Virus record (IMG/VR): IMGVR_UViG_3300028283_000235
Span: 1 to 54,678 of that record
Source of the DNA: a virus
Length of the DNA stretch: 54,678 nt
Reading direction: 5' to 3' (one strand)
This document shows positions 24,943 through 32,941 of this stretch, piece by piece (positions within the stretch are counted from its first letter, which is position 1; the number at the start of each line of letters is the position of its first letter). A program made the translations under genes and the position numbers. Under the pieces are notes generated by a model that worked only from the letters and a program-made list of their open reading frames with translations, made no database searches and was not told where the DNA came from.

Positions 24943-25577
24943 CAGTGAGTATAGTTTTTAGTTGGTTTACGGCATTTACACATAGAACGAGTGTTGTTCT
25001 TTTCAGTTACACCTGGCTCAAGACCAGCATCTTTTCTTTTAAGAACAAGACCCTCAAGCATATCAATTGTAACAAATTTATCCCAAAGTTTACCAAATCC
25101 TTTGTAAAAAGTCTTGGTAAGGAAAATATTATCACTAAGTTTGAATGAGTAGTCGTTTTCTTCTGAAATTTTATTTCTGAATAATTCTACCAGTAAATCC
25201 ATTCTTTCCTGAAAGGTTGCACCAATGAGGTGGTCGTTACTGATAACGAGAATATCAAAAATCATAAATTTGTTGTTGAACACTTTACCTAATTCGTTCT
25301 TTTTAGAAGTGTTCATATATTCACCCACAATAAGATGAGTACCAGGTAAATGACCAATGAGTCCACCCATTTCATCTTTTGTGATTTTAAATTCTGTAAG
25401 ATCTCTGTGTCTATTGTAGATTTTCCAAACATCTTCCCCGTAATATACTTCTGTGCATTTCCCGTTGAATTTGGGTTGTGCCATATAAACGCCGTTATCG
25501 AAGGTGTCCATCCCTGTACGGGGAAAACATTTTTCGGGGCGAGGTGGAAAAATATATTTTGAAGGTTTGTAAATCAT
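24942..25577 (-). CDS. Nucleotidyltransferase-type ligase core (DNA or RNA ligase-like)
   Basis: The 211-residue product has the motifs of covalent nucleotidyltransferases: KFNG at residues 36-39 with nucleophilic Lys36 (motif I), GEYMN (III), FDILVI (IIIa), EGLVLKRK (IV) and CKCRKP (V). Only the adenylation domain is present, with no OB-fold behind it, so it is shorter than replicative DNA ligases and closer to minimal or RNA-ligase-like proteins. The ATG at 25577 is chosen because a GTG at 25619 lies inside a terminator hairpin. It would seal nicks or repair RNA; which cannot be decided. Confidence 0.75.
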   Translation of the reverse strand: MIYKPSKYIFPPRPEKCFPRTGMDTFDNGVYMAQPKFNGKCTEVYYGEDVWKIYNRHRDLTEFKITKDEMGGLIGHLPGTHLIVGEYMNTSKKNELGKVFNNKFMIFDILVISNDHLIGATFQERMDLLVELFRNKISEENDYSFKLSDNIFLTKTFYKGFGKLWDKFVTIDMLEGLVLKRKDAGLEPGVTEKNNTRSMCKCRKPTKNYTH

Positions 25578-25598
25578 TTTTTGGAAAATTAAAAGGGG

Positions 25599-25622
25599 TG
25601 AGTGGTAATCTCTTACCACTCA
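25599..25622 (-). terminator. Rho-independent terminator after 25642-26262 gene
   Basis: TGAGTGGTAA at 25599-25608 pairs perfectly with 25613-25622 around a 4-base loop. On the minus strand it is followed by CCCCTTTTAATTTT. It separates the highly expressed-looking gene upstream from the ligase gene. Confidence 0.7.
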
Positions 25623-25641
25623 GTGCCCTTGATTCAAAAAA

Positions 25642-26262
25642 TTAACCCTGTACTTTTGCGCCTTTCATTGCGAAGATAGGCTGGATGTCTCTGATGAAGT
25701 CAGCTACTTTTCCCTTACCCCAGGTGAAGGCTTTTTCGATTGAACCTTTGCTTACTGAGTAAGCTACTTTAGCCTGGATGAGTTCACCTTTGTCGTCGTC
25801 TGCGATATCAGGGCAGTGCTCAATCAAATCAGAAAGAACTTCACCGTATTTATCAATCAGAGCGGCGTTGAGAACGAATTCGGTTTTTTCGGTTACAACA
25901 TCGTCACCGTAAGCGTCTTTGAGTTCGTTGAAACGGTTCTCATCACATTTGATGTATTTATCCATAGGGACAAACATAATCGAAGACTGTGAATCTGAGG
26001 AGAGAATGAAAGAACCAGGATACCCACCAGTTTTAGCGTAAACGTCATTGAAAGTTTTCACACCAATTTCTTTCACAATGCCCTTTGCCATTTCGAGTTC
26101 AGCTGTGAGCTGATCAATCTGAGCCTCGAGCTGAGCCATTTTGGTAAGATTCTGATCAAATTCTGCACCATTTACGGTCACATTCAATTTATCATTTTTC
26201 TTTTCGGCTTTTGCAGCTCCTTTTTCTTTAGCTTTTGCGAAGAGATTTCCTTTGGTTGCCAT
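25642..26262 (-). CDS. Abundant-looking phage protein of unknown function
   Basis: The 206-residue protein has a basic, Ala/Lys-rich N-terminus (MATKGNLFAKAKEKGAAKAEKK), a coiled-coil-like stretch (AQLEAQIDQLTAELEMAKGIVKEI) and an alpha/beta remainder. Codon choice is more G/C-rich than in neighbours (GCC, CTG, GTC), a possible sign of high expression or separate origin. It is bounded by a terminator downstream and a 160-base gap upstream, so it is likely transcribed alone. A DNA-binding or single-strand-binding role would fit but no motif proves it. Confidence 0.7.
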   Translation of the reverse strand: MATKGNLFAKAKEKGAAKAEKKNDKLNVTVNGAEFDQNLTKMAQLEAQIDQLTAELEMAKGIVKEIGVKTFNDVYAKTGGYPGSFILSSDSQSSIMFVPMDKYIKCDENRFNELKDAYGDDVVTEKTEFVLNAALIDKYGEVLSDLIEHCPDIADDDKGELIQAKVAYSVSKGSIEKAFTWGKGKVADFIRDIQPIFAMKGAKVQG

Positions 26263-26424
26263 TTTGTTTGGTTTTTAAAAGGGTTTATATTTTTTGAATA
26301 GTTTTTGTCTTAATTTGATAACACAAAGATACGCCAATGGCTGGACATAAAAAAATTACACCAAACATTTTTTAGCAGGCAAATCAATGAGTTACAAAAT
26401 ATTTTTATATTTTGTGTTTCTTTT

Positions 26425-26832
26425 TTAGTCAAATTTTGGTTCTTCGTAGACTACTTTAGCTTTGGCGTCTTGTTTTATACCGTTTTTAAAATAGTATCTA
26501 TCAGTTCCTCCCTCTTCCCACTCTACGTCTAACTGAAACATAAGAGTTGGATATTTCTTTGAAAATTTCTGAATATCATCAGGTACATCGTACCCACTAC
26601 CACATTCTCTACCTTTACCTGTATCTTCTAAAACAAAAGAACAATCATCACTTAATTTCCTGAGTTCACCTATGATCTCTTTCTTATCTACTGGCGCTTG
26701 AATTATATCCAATGGTGTTCCGCAATCTGGGCAGAACTTACCAGCTATCTGGATTTTACATGTTGGGCAAAATGTTACTGGTTTTGTAACTTCACCCTGA
26801 ATCTTTAAACTAAAATAATTATCGTATCCCAT
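26425..26832 (-). CDS. Zinc-ribbon protein
   Basis: The 135-residue protein has a clear double-CxxC zinc ribbon, FCPTCKIQIAGKFCPDCGTPL, near residues 21-41. A globular C-terminal domain follows (SYVLEDTG-like core, LMFQLDVEWEEGGTDRYYF). It may bind nucleic acid or protein. The neighbours are small phage genes with no shared pathway. Confidence 0.72.
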   Translation of the reverse strand: MGYDNYFSLKIQGEVTKPVTFCPTCKIQIAGKFCPDCGTPLDIIQAPVDKKEIIGELRKLSDDCSFVLEDTGKGRECGSGYDVPDDIQKFSKKYPTLMFQLDVEWEEGGTDRYYFKNGIKQDAKAKVVYEEPKFD

Positions 26833-26850
26833 TTTTTAAATTTTTAATTG

Positions 26851-27333
26851 TTATTTATCCCAATCTTCTTCCCCGTAAGGGTCAATTTCTTTTCTTAATT
26901 TGAATATATTGATGTTTACAAATTTAAGATTATAATTATTAAATACGTGAACTATAAATATTATCATAAATACTAATAGGGCTAGTACATTAGCTATTAA
27001 AATTATACAACAAAATATAGTAACAATCTGGTATCCAGCACTAATCTTTCCCATATCTTGATTAGTCATGTTAAATGTTACTCTTTGTCCAACTTTTACA
27101 GAAAAATAAGTATCGGCTGTAACAAGAATCTCTTTAGTTTTTTCCACACTGTCGAATTTCACAATAAGCTTTTTCTGTATAGAATATACGTCATTGCCTT
27201 TATCTCTGAGTTCGTCTTGGTATCTATATTTAACTATACCACTATAATCTTTTTTACCTTCTATTTTTTCACATCTTTTACCTGTGAACATTAATACAGG
27301 CAATATGGTTACTAATAATATAGTAAACCACAT
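26851..27333 (-). CDS. Membrane protein ending in DPYGEEDW motif
   Basis: The 160-residue protein has an N-terminal signal-anchor (MWFTILLVTILPVLMF), an extracytoplasmic beta-rich part of about 80 residues and a strong helix near residues 103-130. The C-terminal tail ends KEIDPYGEEDWDK. The DPYGEE(D/E)W peptide also occurs in 38227-38529 and 40477-41610, which are otherwise unrelated, so it is probably a docking or sorting tag. No enzyme motif is seen. Confidence 0.65.
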   Translation of the reverse strand: MWFTILLVTILPVLMFTGKRCEKIEGKKDYSGIVKYRYQDELRDKGNDVYSIQKKLIVKFDSVEKTKEILVTADTYFSVKVGQRVTFNMTNQDMGKISAGYQIVTIFCCIILIANVLALLVFMIIFIVHVFNNYNLKFVNINIFKLRKEIDPYGEEDWDK

Positions 27334-27387
27334 TTTATTAATCTGGGAATTTACTTCCTATATGTTTTATTACTATTTTGTACATAA

Positions 27388-27759
27388 TTAATTAAAATTA
27401 CTAAATACAAACAACTTAGGATCGTATTGAAATTCTCTATCTAGCATATCCATAACAGTATAACCACCAAAGAGTTCAACAAATTTCTCTTTAACTTTAT
27501 CAAAATCCATATCATCGTAGGTGATTTCTTTGAATTCAAACCCTGTATCTTCGTAAGCTCTAGCTAGAACTTTACCAAACACAGCGTAGTCACCACACAT
27601 TTGATCAATAATGATACCAAATTCACAACCCTTTCTCCCTTCAATGTATGGTAAAAATGTATCATCGTGCCAATTAATTCTTTCACCAGAAATGACGTTA
27701 TTGAAATTATAAGGTAATTTATAACCTATAATTACGTAATCCGTTCTATCTACTCCCAT
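27388..27759 (-). CDS. Hypothetical phage protein
   Basis: The 123-residue soluble protein begins MGVDRTDYVIIGYKLPYNF and includes GCEFGIIIDQMCGDYAVFGKVLARAYEDTGFEF. No known family is recognised. It overlaps the WC-module gene upstream by 14 bases and belongs to the minus operon from 29336. Confidence 0.68.
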   Translation of the reverse strand: MGVDRTDYVIIGYKLPYNFNNVISGERINWHDDTFLPYIEGRKGCEFGIIIDQMCGDYAVFGKVLARAYEDTGFEFKEITYDDMDFDKVKEKFVELFGGYTVMDMLDREFQYDPKLFVFSNFN

Positions 27760-28147
27760 TTTCTTCCTCCAATTTTCCTTTTTTATACCACCTAACTGCT
27801 ACTGTTTTTTCTTCCTTTTCTTTAATATTACTTAAAGTGACGTCTGATAAATCACCAAAAAATTCTTCCATTTCTTTTCTAGTACAAGTAGGCTTTTCGA
27901 AGTCCTCTGGTTTAGAATATTCTGGTGTTGTCCAAAATCCCATATAATCGATCCAAATAGCTTCGTCTCTATGGCAATACTTCTTATCCCATTCACACCA
28001 TACCGCGTCTTCAATTAGTAAAAGATCTCCTTTATAATCAAAAACATCTCCTCGTTGTGCTGGTTTCAAAACTACCTCAGCACAAGGATTTTCAGTTCTG
28101 GAAATTCCAGCAAACTGGTGTAAATCGTACATATCACGAAAATTCAT
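27746..28147 (-). CDS. Small protein with WC module
   Basis: The 133-residue product contains AVWCEWDKKYCHRDEAIWIDYMGFWTTPEY at about residues 48-77 (quoted in parts elsewhere as the WC module), almost identical in pattern to the peptidase at 17400-18821. Here the module makes up most of the protein, which suggests it can fold or bind by itself. A Cys pair five to six residues apart may bind metal. It overlaps the genes on both sides (14 and 4 bases). Confidence 0.68.
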   Translation of the reverse strand: MNFRDMYDLHQFAGISRTENPCAEVVLKPAQRGDVFDYKGDLLLIEDAVWCEWDKKYCHRDEAIWIDYMGFWTTPEYSKPEDFEKPTCTRKEMEEFFGDLSDVTLSNIKEKEEKTVAVRWYKKGKLEEENGSR

Positions 28148-28476
28148 TTCATTAAAGTTTTTCTCAATGAATCCAACTCATCCCTCACCCCCACAATAAT
28201 AGATGCTAACAGTTTACAAAAAACTAAAACACAAACAATAATAGAAGCGAAGAAAGAAAATATGGCCCATCCTATTCCACCTAAAAAATAAACGCCAATA
28301 GGAATACCTACAAGTAGCAATACTGATACTATAACATATAGAACGATGTAAATAAACATATCTTGGTAAAGATCAATACCTTTAACAACAGTATTTCCAA
28401 CACCTAGTGATTTACTATCAGTCTTGTGATTTTCAAGATAACGTTTTGCTATAATTTTTGATAAAAATTTAATCAT
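28144..28476 (-). CDS. Small membrane protein
   Basis: The 110-residue protein has two adjacent membrane helices (about residues 36-58 and 62-88) with a basic N-terminal segment (SKIIAKRYLENHK). No known family. It overlaps 27746-28147 by ATGA and shares one base with the PPK2 gene, so it is translated together with both. Confidence 0.65.
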   Translation of the reverse strand: MIKFLSKIIAKRYLENHKTDSKSLGVGNTVVKGIDLYQDMFIYIVLYVIVSVLLLVGIPIGVYFLGGIGWAIFSFFASIIVCVLVFCKLLASIIVGVRDELDSLRKTLMK

Positions 28477-29336
28477 TATTTTTCGTTTAAAAGTTGTTCT
28501 TTATAAGTTGATAACATATCTGCTTTTTCCTTTGGTAAAACTGGATATTGTAAATCAAGTTCCTTCATTTTGTCTATGAGGATCTGTGAAACCAGAAGTC
28601 TTGCTAATTTTTTCTTATTACCAGGAACAACATACCAAGGAGATTTCTTTGTGGAAGTACCATTAATCATATCCTCGTAAGCTTCCATATAATTATCCCA
28701 ATAAGCTCTCTCCTTGAGGTCTGCATCAGAGAATTTCCAATTCTTTAACTTATCGTCAATTCTTTCAATAAGCCTTTCTTTCTGTTCATCTTTAGAAATG
28801 TTCAAGAAAATTTTAACAACTTCGATTCCATTACGTTGAAGATGATCCTCAAAACAACGAATATCCTTATATCTCTCTTCCCAAATATCTTTACCGATAA
28901 GAGATGGATGAATTTTTTGTTTTTCAACAAGGTTGTGAACTTTTACAACTAGCACTTCTTCGTAATAAGAACGATTGAATATACCTATATTACCACGTTC
29001 GGGTGCGAGTTTCTGAGCCTTCCATAACCAAGTGTGGTCCAGATCTTCAGCGGTTGGTTGTTTAAATGGATAAACGTTAGTAGCTTGTGGATTCAATCCA
29101 CTCATAACGTGTTTAATGATACCGTCTTTGCCACAAGTGTCCATTCCTTGTAAGATAATCAGCATTCCGTATTTGTCCTGCGCGTAGAGCATATCTTGCA
29201 TATGAGCAAGATCTCTAATACTTTCTACTAATTTAGTTTCAATTTCTTCTTTATCCAAATTAGTTTTAATTTCATTATTAAACTTAATTAATTTGAATTC
29301 TTTTAAACCTTCTATGGTATAGTCTTTAATTTTCAT
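28476..29336 (-). CDS. ppk2: Polyphosphate kinase 2 family protein
   Basis: The 286-residue protein has the PPK2 Walker A GMDTCGKDG (residues 64-72), the lid region WLWKAQKLAPERGNIGIFNRSYYEEVL with Walker B-like features, and FLNISKDEQKERLIERIDD. PPK2 enzymes transfer phosphate from polyphosphate to nucleoside mono- or diphosphates. The lack of tandem duplication and the Cytophaga-like sequence fit class III, which can phosphorylate AMP and ADP, but class is uncertain. ATP is consumed by NadR, NadE and Prs of this phage, so PPK2 may supply energy for NAD rebuilding from host polyphosphate. It leads the minus operon ending at 24392. Confidence 0.9.
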   Translation of the reverse strand: MKIKDYTIEGLKEFKLIKFNNEIKTNLDKEEIETKLVESIRDLAHMQDMLYAQDKYGMLIILQGMDTCGKDGIIKHVMSGLNPQATNVYPFKQPTAEDLDHTWLWKAQKLAPERGNIGIFNRSYYEEVLVVKVHNLVEKQKIHPSLIGKDIWEERYKDIRCFEDHLQRNGIEVVKIFLNISKDEQKERLIERIDDKLKNWKFSDADLKERAYWDNYMEAYEDMINGTSTKKSPWYVVPGNKKKLARLLVSQILIDKMKELDLQYPVLPKEKADMLSTYKEQLLNEK

Positions 29337-29406
29337 ATTTTTTTTATTTCAAACAAAATTAAACATTTTTATTGAAATAAAAAAAGAAAAATATGACTTT
29401 TAATTA

Positions 29407-29416
29407 TTAATATATA
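29407..29416 (+). promoter_or_regulatory. Candidate phage promoter motif
   Basis: TTAATATATA lies 22 bases before the ATG of the ribbon-helix-helix gene at 29439. A separate inverted repeat (TTTTTATTTCAA at 29341-29352 with 29372-29383) lies nearer the PPK2 start. Confidence 0.4.
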
Positions 29417-29438
29417 ATAATAAATAATAAGAAGTAAT

Positions 29439-29606
29439 ATGAAAAAAGTTTTTAGTTTTTCAATTGATGATGATGTTATAAAGGATCTTGACGTTTATTG
29501 TAAAGAAGGCTTAATTACTAAATCAAAACTAATAAATAAAATATTGAGAGATTACATTGAAAAAAATAAAGAAGAACAACATGATAATCTACAAAGTAAC
29601 AAATGA
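29439..29606 (+). CDS. Ribbon-helix-helix DNA-binding protein
   Basis: A 55-residue protein beginning MKKVFSFSIDDDVIKDLDVYC, followed by two predicted helices (SKLINKILRDYIEKN). A short beta-strand then two helices with I-x-D and S-K-L-I is the pattern of CopG/Arc-type ribbon-helix-helix regulators, which bind DNA as dimers. The 3' end overlaps the GIY-YIG gene by 26 bases. It may regulate that gene or the divergent PPK2 operon, across an intergenic region with an inverted repeat at 29341-29383. Confidence 0.65.
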   Translation: MKKVFSFSIDDDVIKDLDVYCKEGLITKSKLINKILRDYIEKNKEEQHDNLQSNK

Positions 29607-30252
29607 AATAAATAACAAGATATACATAGGACAAACAGTGAACTCACTAGATAAGAGAAAGTCTCAGCATAAAGCAGATTCCAATAATAAAAAGAAATTG
29701 ATAAGATATTTCTATTTAGCAATAAATAAATACGGTTTTGATTGTTTTCAATGGGAAATTTTAACTGAAGCAAAAAATTTAGAAGAATTGAATGAATTAG
29801 AAAAATATTATATTCAATTATATGACAGTACTAACCCACAAAAAGGGTATAATATCTCAAAAGGCGGATTGGGAAGAGGAAATTATGAATATAGCAATGA
29901 AACTAGAGAAAAAATAAGCAAATCTTTGAAAGATAGGTATAAAAATGGATTGATCGTTTGGAATAAAGGAATAAAAACTAATAAATCTTCTTGGAATAAA
30001 GGGTTGAAATTTAATCACACACAAGAATCGAAGAAAAAAATATCTAATTCTCAAATAATTCCAATCTTTATGATTGATAAAAGTGGTAATAAAACAAAAT
30101 ATTCATCTTTAAAAGAATGCGTCGAAAAAATTGGAATAAATAGATTTACTATTCAAAATTGTATAAAAAATAATCAACCCATTAAAAAAGGAAAGAATAA
30201 AGGTATTAGATTCGAGCACTCTTCCAATAAAAAATCAAAATTTAATTTATAA
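29581..30252 (+). CDS. GIY-YIG homing endonuclease
   Basis: Starting at ATG 29581, the protein opens MIIYKVTNEINNKIYIGQTVN, a clear GIY-YIG core, with the helix RKSQHKADSNNKK next. The middle contains NUMOD3-like NETREKISKSLKDRY and HTQESKKKISNSQ. The end has a NUMOD1-like helix-turn-helix region (YSSLKECVEKIGINRFTIQNCI). The longer frame from a TTG at 29557 adds a poorly supported N-terminus. It overlaps the ribbon-helix-helix gene and ends overlapping a convergent gene by 11 bases, as expected for a mobile insertion. Confidence 0.83.
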   Translation: MIIYKVTNEINNKIYIGQTVNSLDKRKSQHKADSNNKKKLIRYFYLAINKYGFDCFQWEILTEAKNLEELNELEKYYIQLYDSTNPQKGYNISKGGLGRGNYEYSNETREKISKSLKDRYKNGLIVWNKGIKTNKSSWNKGLKFNHTQESKKKISNSQIIPIFMIDKSGNKTKYSSLKECVEKIGINRFTIQNCIKNNQPIKKGKNKGIRFEHSSNKKSKFNL

Positions 30253-30454
30253 TTTTTCTATATTTTCTATCGTATAAATCAATTTGTTCTTCCATTCTTT
30301 CAATTCCATCTCTGGACCCATCATGTGAACCAGATCCATCTGCATATATTTTAGAACCACATCTTTCACAATAGATATAATCCTTTATTTCACCAACTTG
30401 TTGTTGTTCAGTTCCACATGATAAACAGAAATTTATTTTCATTTTCATTTTCAT
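30242..30454 (-). CDS. Small zinc-ribbon protein
   Basis: The 70-residue product has FCLSCGTEQ and YCERCGSKIY, two CxxC knuckles forming a zinc ribbon, and a Gly/Ser/Asp-rich linker (GSGSHDGSRDG). The N-terminus MKMKMKINF offers three alternative ATGs. It overlaps the convergent GIY-YIG gene. Function unknown. Confidence 0.6.
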   Translation of the reverse strand: MKMKMKINFCLSCGTEQQQVGEIKDYIYCERCGSKIYADGSGSHDGSRDGIERMEEQIDLYDRKYRKIIN

Positions 30455-30468
30455 AAAACTATTTTCTT

Positions 30469-30705
30469 TTATCCGATTAAAATAATTTGTTCGTTGCTTT
30501 CATATGGTTTATCATTCAAGTAATCCAAATCAGAAGTTAAATGTACTACATTGTTAAGTTCTCCCTTCTGAATTGACCAAGATCCATTCTCCCCATCAAA
30601 GGCTACTATTAAATTCGGATTATGTGCTTCATATACTTGAAGATATACTATCAAATCTCTAACTGTACAATTTTTTTTCATATCTTTATTTGCTACTATT
30701 ACCAT
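30469..30705 (-). CDS. Small hypothetical protein
   Basis: The 78-residue protein begins MVIVANKDMKKNCTVRDLIVYL and contains PNLIVAFDGENGSWSI. No family recognised. It overlaps the 3' end of the PRPP synthetase gene by 20 bases and is thus in its operon. Confidence 0.6.
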   Translation of the reverse strand: MVIVANKDMKKNCTVRDLIVYLQVYEAHNPNLIVAFDGENGSWSIQKGELNNVVHLTSDLDYLNDKPYESNEQIILIG

Positions 30706-31636
30706 TTAAAAATAACTTACTAATTGATTTGTAGTCAACAATATTTCTGATAGCCCTTGATAAAAGAGTTCCCACAGAAATAACTGTAATCTTTTCAGAT
30801 TTTTCTCTCAGCGCAATTGTATCAGTAACAATGAGTTCCGTTAGAGCTGATTTTGTTATGTTTTCATAAGCGTGTCCACTCATAACTGGGTGAGTACAAA
30901 CCGCTCTCACACTCATTGCCCCTTTTTCCATCATCAGAGCTGCACATCTACAAAGAGTTCCACCAGTGTCGATAATATCATCAACAATAATTACGTGTTT
31001 CCCTTTAACGTCACCGATGAGTAACATTTCATCTATCTCGTTGGCTTTTGAACGATGTTTATAACAGATAACCATTTCTGCTCCAAGATGATTGGCTAGA
31101 TGTTTTGCCTTTTTAGTTCCACCAAGGTCTGGTGATGCTACCACTATATTTTCTAATCCTAATTCTTTGAGATAAGGGACGAAAACGTATGAAGCGTATA
31201 ACTGATCAACTTTAATATCAAAGAAACCGACAATTTGGTCGGCGTGTAGGTCGATGGTTATAACTCTTGTTGCCCCAGCGCTTTCGAGAAATTTCGCGAT
31301 TAATTTCGCACTAATACCAACTCTTGGTTGGTCTTTTCTATCTTGTCTACCGTAACCGTAGTAGGGGATAACAGCCACAATTTCTTTAGCTGATGCTTTC
31401 TTGGCTGCGTCTACCATTTGGAATAACTCCCAATAATTTTCAAATGGTGCTTGACCTGATTGAATCAGGAACACTTTTCTACCTCTGATATTTTCTTTAA
31501 AGACTGGTAGAATTTCACCATCAGAGAACTTCTGAAGTTCGTATTGTCCCAATCCTATTTTCAGGTTTCTGGCCACAATTTTAGCTAATTCAGTGCTACC
31601 ACTACCTGCGAAAACCTTAACCTTTTTCTTATTCAT
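30686..31636 (-). CDS. prs: Ribose-phosphate pyrophosphokinase (PRPP synthetase)
   Basis: Starting at the ATG at 31636, the 316-residue enzyme makes PRPP from ribose 5-phosphate and ATP. It shows FSDGEILPVF, YYGYGRQDRK (catalytic region), TIDLHADQIVGFF, VASPDLGGTKKA and the PRPP loop VDDIIDTGGTL. All are typical of class I PRS, and length is normal. The GTG at 31687 gives a longer frame without homology-like content. PRPP is the cosubstrate of PncB, so this gene, though 18 kb away, fits the NAD pathway; it also supports nucleotide synthesis. Confidence 0.95.
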   Translation of the reverse strand: MNKKKVKVFAGSGSTELAKIVARNLKIGLGQYELQKFSDGEILPVFKENIRGRKVFLIQSGQAPFENYWELFQMVDAAKKASAKEIVAVIPYYGYGRQDRKDQPRVGISAKLIAKFLESAGATRVITIDLHADQIVGFFDIKVDQLYASYVFVPYLKELGLENIVVASPDLGGTKKAKHLANHLGAEMVICYKHRSKANEIDEMLLIGDVKGKHVIIVDDIIDTGGTLCRCAALMMEKGAMSVRAVCTHPVMSGHAYENITKSALTELIVTDTIALREKSEKITVISVGTLLSRAIRNIVDYKSISKLFLNGNSSK

Positions 31637-31734
31637 AAAGTGTGTTTTTGATTTATACTCAAAAAACTGAACTTTGTTTCCAAACACAAAGATAAAAATA
31701 AATTTTAATATAAAAAATTAATTGAACTAATATC

Positions 31735-31746
31735 TTTTAATATATA
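31735..31746 (+). promoter_or_regulatory. Candidate phage promoter motif
   Basis: Exact TTTTAATATATA, 22 bases before the ATG of the Ig-domain gene at 31769. Confidence 0.5.
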
Positions 31747-31768
31747 CCAGCAAATTACATTATAATAA

Positions 31769-32941
31769 ATGGCCACACAACTTGAACAATTACCTATAAA
31801 CATTGAAAAGTTAATGGATAAAGTTTACAAATTAACTTCTAAAACTTTTTTAGTTCCACCTATGCCGTCAATAGATATAAAACCTTTTCTTATGACTGAT
31901 AGACAAATAGCTAAGAAAATTATTTTAATTACCGCTGGATCTATTACTGCTGCTGGAAAAATAATAGAAACTGGTACAGTAGCAGCTGGTAGTACTGTAG
32001 CAGGGGCCAATACTCTTGGAGCTGGTATTAATCCAAGTGGATTGAATAATGTTACTAATAGCAACGAGATGGCAATGGCTATGAATGCATCTAGAATGCT
32101 TGGTCAATATGTTACACCAGAATCCGCCCACTTTATAGTTTACGGAAAATTTAAAAGAGACGCAAATGGTAAATTAATAGATAATGAAATTCAAGATCCA
32201 GATTGTGTACTAACAAAAATAGCAATGCCTTCATCACACCCCACAATGTCTAGTATTAAAGTTATGATTTCACAAGTTACTAAAGTGTTAAAGATGATGG
32301 GCATAAAACAAGCACAATTACTAGATGATATCGCACAATCAACTATAGCAATCGCGGCTTCGATTACATCAATAGCTTCAGCCGCAGCCATATTACCACC
32401 AGGCGCAGGTATTCCTGTCGCTTTTGCCGCTTTCCAAGGATTAATGGCAAATATAATGGCTTTAGTCGCTAAAATACCAGGAGTAACACAGGATATGGAA
32501 TATCTAAATTATCTTCCACTTTTAGTAGAAGTCGAAAAAATAGACGCCGTTATAGGATTAGTAAATATACAAATAATAGCACTTAATACTATATTAAGCA
32601 CAATAGACGGATTAACAAAAATTCTACCTAGCGTACCAACACCACCAGGGGTTGGAAACGAACCAGGTAATCCTGTCACTATCGAAGTTACAGCAACACC
32701 AAATTCAATAACACGCGGCGTACCTGTTGGTGGTCAGGATGTTACATTAAAAGCAACTGCTTCAAATGGGTCTTGGGAGTTTGATTACAACTGGTCTGGT
32801 CCTAATGGATTTAATTGGGACGAAAAAGAAGTAACCATACAAGGTGGCCCATTTGAAACTAGCACTTACACCTGTACTGCTACAGATAAAAAAGATAGCG
32901 CCAACAGTGCTTCTGGGAGTGTAACTGTTACGGTTATTTAA
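31769..32941 (+). CDS. Probable virion protein with C-terminal Ig-like domain
   Basis: The 390-residue protein has an Ala/Gly/Ile-rich helical centre (IAIAASITSIASAAAILPPGAG) and a long mid-region without known enzyme motifs. After a Pro-rich linker (LPSVPTPPGVGNEPGNP), a C-terminal domain of about 85 residues shows ITRGVPVGGQDVTLKATA, YNWSGPNGF and TYTCTATDKKDSANSASG, typical of PKD/Ig-like domains that decorate phage structural proteins. It has its own promoter-like motif. Its end overlaps the convergent phosphatase by sharing TTAA at the stops. Location in the virion is not known. Confidence 0.7.
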   Translation: MATQLEQLPINIEKLMDKVYKLTSKTFLVPPMPSIDIKPFLMTDRQIAKKIILITAGSITAAGKIIETGTVAAGSTVAGANTLGAGINPSGLNNVTNSNEMAMAMNASRMLGQYVTPESAHFIVYGKFKRDANGKLIDNEIQDPDCVLTKIAMPSSHPTMSSIKVMISQVTKVLKMMGIKQAQLLDDIAQSTIAIAASITSIASAAAILPPGAGIPVAFAAFQGLMANIMALVAKIPGVTQDMEYLNYLPLLVEVEKIDAVIGLVNIQIIALNTILSTIDGLTKILPSVPTPPGVGNEPGNPVTIEVTATPNSITRGVPVGGQDVTLKATASNGSWEFDYNWSGPNGFNWDEKEVTIQGGPFETSTYTCTATDKKDSANSASGSVTVTVI

